From Planctomycetota bacterium (lineage in GTDB: Bacteria > Planctomycetota > UBA1135 > UBA2386), in the NCBI GenBank assembly GCA_016716265.1, contig JADJWQ010000003.1:1-64000 (forward strand): a stretch of DNA of 64,000 bases, written 5' to 3'. Of this stretch, positions 60,546 to 64,000 are shown piece after piece. How positions within the stretch are numbered: the first letter of the stretch is position 1; the number at the start of each line of letters is the position of its first letter. The translations under genes and the position numbers were made by a program. Under the pieces are notes generated by a model that saw only the letters and a program-made list of their open reading frames with translations, was not told the DNA's origin and did no database searches.

Positions 60546-61591
60546 GCGCCACCCGCCTTGCGCTGCCGGTGCGCGTGGCCGTAGGTCCGCGGCCGGATCT
60601 GCTGGTCGATCAACGGCGTCAACGCATTGCCGAGCAGGATCGCGTACATGACCCCCTCCGGCATGCCGCCCCAGGTCCGGATCACGACCACCAGCGCGCC
60701 GATCACCACTCCGTAGACGATCGCGCCGGGGTGCGTCATCGGTGAGCTGACCATGTCGGTCGCCATGAACACCGCACCGAGCATCAATCCGCCCGACAGC
60801 AGCATGAACGGCGCCGACGCGTAGCGGGCCGGCTCGATCGCGTGCAGGACCGCACTGAGCAGCGCCACCGTCGCGAGGATCGCGACCGGGATGCGCCAGC
60901 TCATCATCCGGCGCAGCGCGAGGTAGACGCCGCCGAGCAGGATCAGCACGGCGCAGGTCTCACCGGTCGAGCCCGACACGTAGCCGAGCGCGAGATCCGA
61001 CGCGGCCTCGGCGACGTGGTCGAACTTCCACGCCGACAGTGGTGTCGGACCGGTCAGGACGTCGTAGGTCGGCTCGCAGAACGGCAGCGCGAGCGCCGAG
61101 CTCGGCAGCCGCGCGAACCGGCCCGCGGTCAGCGCCGGCAGCCACGTCGTCATCGCGACCGGGAACGCCGCCTGCAGCATCGCCCGGCCGACCAGTGCCG
61201 GATTGAACGGGTTGTAGCCGAGCCCGCCGAACAGGAACTTGCCGACACCGATCGCCAGGAAGCCGCCGACGGCGACCATCCACAGCGGCAGCCCCGGCGG
61301 CAGGGTCAGGCCGTAGAGCAGCCCGGTGACGACCGCCGACCAGTCGCCGAGCGTGCCCGAGTTGCCGGCCACGCGGTTCAGCAGGGCCTCGGCGACCACG
61401 CACGCGACGATCGCCGCGCCGAGCGTCGTCAGCGCCGTCAGCCCGAACGCGTAGATCGCGAACGCCGAGATCGGCAGCAGCGCCACGACCACGTGGAACA
61501 TGATCGTGTCCACGCTCGCCCCGCTGACGATGTGCGGGGAGCTGCGGATCACCAGCGTCCTGCGCTGTGGATCACCGATCGCGGTCGTCAT
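60542..61591 (-). CDS. rnfD: Rnf complex membrane subunit RnfD
   Basis: 349 residues from ATG 61591, about nine membrane helices. 'LGYNPFNPALVGRAMLQAAF' is the conserved flavin-region loop. The covalent FMN motif is 'VLTGPTPLSAWK' (Thr170-Thr173), where most relatives have S/T-G-A-T-P-L, so Ala is replaced by Pro. 'GYVSGSTGETCAVLILLGG' and 'MATDMVSSPMTHPGAIVYGV' are further family signatures. Overlaps rnfC upstream and rnfG downstream. Confidence 0.93.
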   Translation of the reverse strand: MTTAIGDPQRRTLVIRSSPHIVSGASVDTIMFHVVVALLPISAFAIYAFGLTALTTLGAAIVACVVAEALLNRVAGNSGTLGDWSAVVTGLLYGLTLPPGLPLWMVAVGGFLAIGVGKFLFGGLGYNPFNPALVGRAMLQAAFPVAMTTWLPALTAGRFARLPSSALALPFCEPTYDVLTGPTPLSAWKFDHVAEAASDLALGYVSGSTGETCAVLILLGGVYLALRRMMSWRIPVAILATVALLSAVLHAIEPARYASAPFMLLSGGLMLGAVFMATDMVSSPMTHPGAIVYGVVIGALVVVIRTWGGMPEGVMYAILLGNALTPLIDQQIRPRTYGHAHRQRKAGGA

Positions 61592-62931
61592 GGCACCGCC
61601 TTCGCCTGCAGCTTGCGCACCTGCTTCTTCGCCACGCGGAAGTGCTGTACCAGCGGGATGTGCGACGGGCACACGTAGGTGCAGCTGCCACACTCGAAGC
61701 AGTCCAGCAGGTGGTAGCCGTTCGCCATCTCCTCGTAGCGGCCATTGCGTGCGAGCAGGCCGAGCTGCGACGGGTTCAGGAAGATCGGACAGGCCTCGAG
61801 ACACGACCCGCAGCGGATGCACGGATACTCGCGCACCTTGGCGACGCGGCCGGTCTCGCGCTCCGTGAACGCGATGATGCCGGTCGTGCCCTTGGTGATC
61901 GGGATGTCGAGGCTCGACACTGCCTGCCCCATCATCGGACCGCCGAGGAACACGCGCGTGACGTCATCCTCCATGCCCACTGTGTCGAGCACGAAGCGCA
62001 GCGGCGTGCCGATCGTGATCCGGTAGTTGCCCTTCTTGCGGACGCCCGGACCGCCGATCGTGATGACGCGCTCCTGGATGCCCCGACCGAGCGGCAGCAG
62101 CTGACCGATCTCGGCGGTCGTTGCGACGTTCGTGCACACGCAACCGACGTCGATCGGCAGCCCGCCCGACGGCACCTCGCGGCCGAGCAGCGCCGTCGTC
62201 AGCATCTTCTCGGCGCCCTGCGGGTACTTGACCTGCAGCACCTGGACCTCGATCCCGAGCCCGGGCGGGACCGCCTTGCGCAGGCTCTCGGCAGCATCCT
62301 GCTTGTTCGCCTCGACCGCGATGACGATCCGCTCGGCCCCGGTCAGCGTGCGCAGGTAGCGGATACCGGTCATCACGTCCTCGGCGTGCTCCAGCATCAC
62401 GCGGTGATCGGTCGTCAGGTACGGCTCGCACTCGGCGCCGTTGATCAGCAGCGTGTCGCAGTGCTTGCCGTCGGGGATCTTCAGCTTCGCGTGCGTCGGG
62501 AACCCGGCGCCGCCGAGCCCGACGACGCCGGCGAGTTGGATCGCCCGCAGGATCTCGTCGGCCGACGCGGTCTCCGGGTCGCACGGCGGGCCGTCCATCA
62601 CCTCCTGCGTCGAGCCCGCGAACGGCTGGATCCAGATGCCGGTGACCATCTGGCCGAGGATGCTCGGCACCGGCCCGATCCGCCGGACGGTGCCCGACAC
62701 CGGCGCGTGCATCGCGACCGACACGAAGCCGTCCGGCTCCGCGATGCGCTGACCACGGGTCACCTCCTGTCCCTCACGGACCGTCGGCACCGCCGGTTTG
62801 CCGATGTGCTGGACGATCGGCACGACGAAGCTCGGCGCGAACGGGAACTGCCGGATCGGCAGCCCGCTCGTGTCGTCCTTCGACTCCGGCGGGTGGACGC
62901 CGTGGGCGAACGTGTGGCGCGCCGAGCTCAG
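61588..62931 (-). CDS. rnfC: Rnf complex NADH/ferredoxin-type subunit RnfC
   Basis: 447 residues. The glycine loop 'GLGGAGFPTHAKL' binds NADH and 'LINGAECEPYLTTDHRVMLE' binds FMN. Two [4Fe-4S] motifs lie near the C-terminus: 'CIRCGSCLEACP' and 'CFECGSCTYVCP'. No ATG, GTG or TTG fits the start. CTG 62931 overlaps the stop of the upstream gene (CTGA) and is preceded by GGAG eight bases earlier, so it is the best start ('LSSARHTFAHGVHPP'). This gives the usual length. The first Rnf gene of the operon, directly coupled to the pyruvate oxidoreductase. Confidence 0.9.
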   Translation of the reverse strand: MSSARHTFAHGVHPPESKDDTSGLPIRQFPFAPSFVVPIVQHIGKPAVPTVREGQEVTRGQRIAEPDGFVSVAMHAPVSGTVRRIGPVPSILGQMVTGIWIQPFAGSTQEVMDGPPCDPETASADEILRAIQLAGVVGLGGAGFPTHAKLKIPDGKHCDTLLINGAECEPYLTTDHRVMLEHAEDVMTGIRYLRTLTGAERIVIAVEANKQDAAESLRKAVPPGLGIEVQVLQVKYPQGAEKMLTTALLGREVPSGGLPIDVGCVCTNVATTAEIGQLLPLGRGIQERVITIGGPGVRKKGNYRITIGTPLRFVLDTVGMEDDVTRVFLGGPMMGQAVSSLDIPITKGTTGIIAFTERETGRVAKVREYPCIRCGSCLEACPIFLNPSQLGLLARNGRYEEMANGYHLLDCFECGSCTYVCPSHIPLVQHFRVAKKQVRKLQAKAVP

Positions 62932-64000
62932 TTGTACTTCTCCGCCCGCTTGACGAGCTTGTCGAGGTCCTTCTCGCTCGGATTGCGCGGCAGTCCGGGG
63001 TGGATGACGCGCGCGGTGCAGCGCTCCGCGGCCTTCACGAGGTCCTTGTAGGGCCCCGCGTCGGGGTCCTTGATGAACGCCTTCTTGCTGCCGTCGTAGG
63101 CGAACATCTTGCCGTTGATCTTGATGCACTCGTCGCACGCCGTGCACTCGGCGCTGTCGATCCACGGCGCCATGCCGCCCGCGACCGCCCCACCCTGCGG
63201 CGCGGCCACCGCGCCGGGCACCGCGGCCGGCGCCGCAGTCAGGGCGACCGCGGTCGCCGCCGCACCCTGCCCACCGACCATCGCCAGCAGCCCCTGCGCG
63301 ATCCGGCCGACCACGTCGGCGCGCACCTCCGCAGCGATCTGCTCGCGGCTCGGCTGCTCGGCCGTCGCGACGCCTGCCAGCGCCCGCAGCATGGTCCAGA
63401 AGTCGCGCCGGTCCTCGCACGACCGCACCATCGGCTCGGCGACCATCAGCCGCGACAGGCGCTGCTTCTTGTCGACGCTCCAGATGAACGGGTAGCGACC
63501 CTCGCGGTCGCTCGGGTCCATCTGCAGGAACTCGTGCAGCGGCACCATGTCTTCGTTCCAGGTGTCCGGCGGCGCGATGCGGAAGTGCTTGCGGAAGCGC
63601 ACCTCGCCGACCGCGAAGTCCGCGAAGGTCATCGGCACCTCCTCGGTCTTCTCGCGGCCGCCCTCGACGTAGCGCAGCGTGTAGGTCGGCCAGTCCGCGT
63701 CGAGCGCCGGATTGCCCTCGAGGTCGAAGCACTCCGCGGGCGTGACGCCGGCGTCCGGGTCGTAGCGGAACAGCGGGTAGGCGCGCGACTCGACCGCGAT
63801 CCGGCTCCGCTCGGAGCTCTGGTCGTCGCCGATGCCGTGCTCCGGCTGGCAGGCCGCATACAGATTGAACAGCGCCGGCCGTCGCGCCTTCAGGCCCTTG
63901 ATGAAGCCCTCGATCATGTGCGCCGGATGCGCGATCGTGCTCTGCAGCACGTAGGTCGTGCGGTGTGCCATCGCGACGAGGCCGATCTCCTTGCGGATCT
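62928..64000 (-). CDS. Pyruvate:ferredoxin oxidoreductase, C-terminal part (gene continues past window)
   Basis: The frame is open through the window edge, and the residues before ATG 63971 ('IRKEIGLVA') fit the family, so that ATG is internal. It would split pyruvate (or another 2-oxoacid) with CoA into acetyl-CoA, CO2 and reduced ferredoxin. 'YVLQSTIAHPAHMIEGFIKG', 'PALFNLYAACQPEHGI' and 'ESRAYPLFRYDPDAG' belong to the thiamine-diphosphate-side domain of the single-chain enzyme. The C-terminus holds 'CTACDECIKING' with a later Cys in 'AERCTARVIHP', fitting one [4Fe-4S] cluster. Its stop overlaps the CTG of rnfC. Confidence 0.85.
   Translation of the reverse strand, partial: IRKEIGLVAMAHRTTYVLQSTIAHPAHMIEGFIKGLKARRPALFNLYAACQPEHGIGDDQSSERSRIAVESRAYPLFRYDPDAGVTPAECFDLEGNPALDADWPTYTLRYVEGGREKTEEVPMTFADFAVGEVRFRKHFRIAPPDTWNEDMVPLHEFLQMDPSDREGRYPFIWSVDKKQRLSRLMVAEPMVRSCEDRRDFWTMLRALAGVATAEQPSREQIAAEVRADVVGRIAQGLLAMVGGQGAAATAVALTAAPAAVPGAVAAPQGGAVAGGMAPWIDSAECTACDECIKINGKMFAYDGSKKAFIKDPDAGPYKDLVKAAERCTARVIHPGLPRNPSEKDLDKLVKRAEKYN

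Noticed and set aside
1..64000. CRISPR array, tRNA or rRNA genes
   Set aside because: No regularly spaced identical short repeats, cloverleaf with CCA-adjacent stem, or rRNA-like conserved segment was recognised by eye.

Overview
The window is about 70% GC, gene-dense, and looks like a planctomycete. The best fit is the deep, very GC-rich marine planctomycete lineages, judged from the gene families rather than from any marker gene. Supporting families are a DUF1552 protein, a giant DUF1587/1592/1588/1585 cytochrome-type protein, a secreted sulfatase, an ECF sigma factor next to a serine/threonine kinase, many large secreted beta-propeller and beta-helix proteins, an HTTM-type membrane protein and an Rnf complex. 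No rRNA, tRNA or CRISPR array was seen.

Layout. 1-5742 (+): an acyl-CoA dehydrogenase (cut by the window edge), an ETF:quinone oxidoreductase-like flavoprotein with a ferredoxin tail, etfB and etfA. This is an electron-bifurcation or beta-oxidation electron route, but its first two genes carry frameshifts. 5887-6660: a small antitoxin-like orphan on the minus strand, then a decayed second etfA copy. 6628-7965 (+): a secreted beta-helix-like protein. 8254-17387 (-): one polycistronic unit. It contains a 1322-residue secreted hydrolase/beta-propeller protein and three tandem copies of a beta-helix gene, linked by two duplicated pieces of the big gene's 3' end. Every junction is a 1-4 base stop/start overlap. 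A (CT)12 microsatellite inside the apparent signal-peptide codons makes the whole unit a candidate phase-variable locus.

17622-24212 (-): a membrane protein with DnaJ-type zinc motifs, a small protein, a glycosidase-like protein, an HTTM-type membrane protein and an Hcp-like protein. 24301-28597 (+): sulfatase, coupled HExxH peptidase, NHL-type propeller. 28617-32009 (-): DUF1552 protein and a Tim44/TerB-like membrane protein. 32281-35013 (+): a secreted DUF6259-type protein. 35085-43117 (-): kinase with FG-GAP repeats, ECF sigma factor, DUF1592-type protein, QueD. 43429-45693 (+): subtilase. 45743-47302 (-): B12/radical-SAM protein. 47495-47959 (+): small secreted protein. 48004-55392 (-): a probable operon of a MORN/peroxiredoxin lipoprotein, kinase, beta-barrel-like lipoprotein and cytochrome-like lipoprotein. 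55555-57158: an intact IS1182-like element with CTAG target duplication.

57483-64000 (-): a tightly overlapping energy operon. In transcription order it holds the pyruvate:ferredoxin oxidoreductase C-terminus, rnfC, rnfD, rnfG, rnfE, rnfA, an NqrM-like cysteine-rich protein and a ferredoxin-NADP+ reductase. No rnfB is present. Together with the ETF module it suggests ferredoxin-based energy conservation.

A general caution: single-base frameshifts occur in at least six genes, mostly in the first 13 kb and at 38.5-39.2 kb. Some may be assembly errors. The strongest biological leads are the microsatellite-controlled cassette array, the RnfB-less Rnf/FNR operon, and a C-terminal module shared by the secreted proteins.
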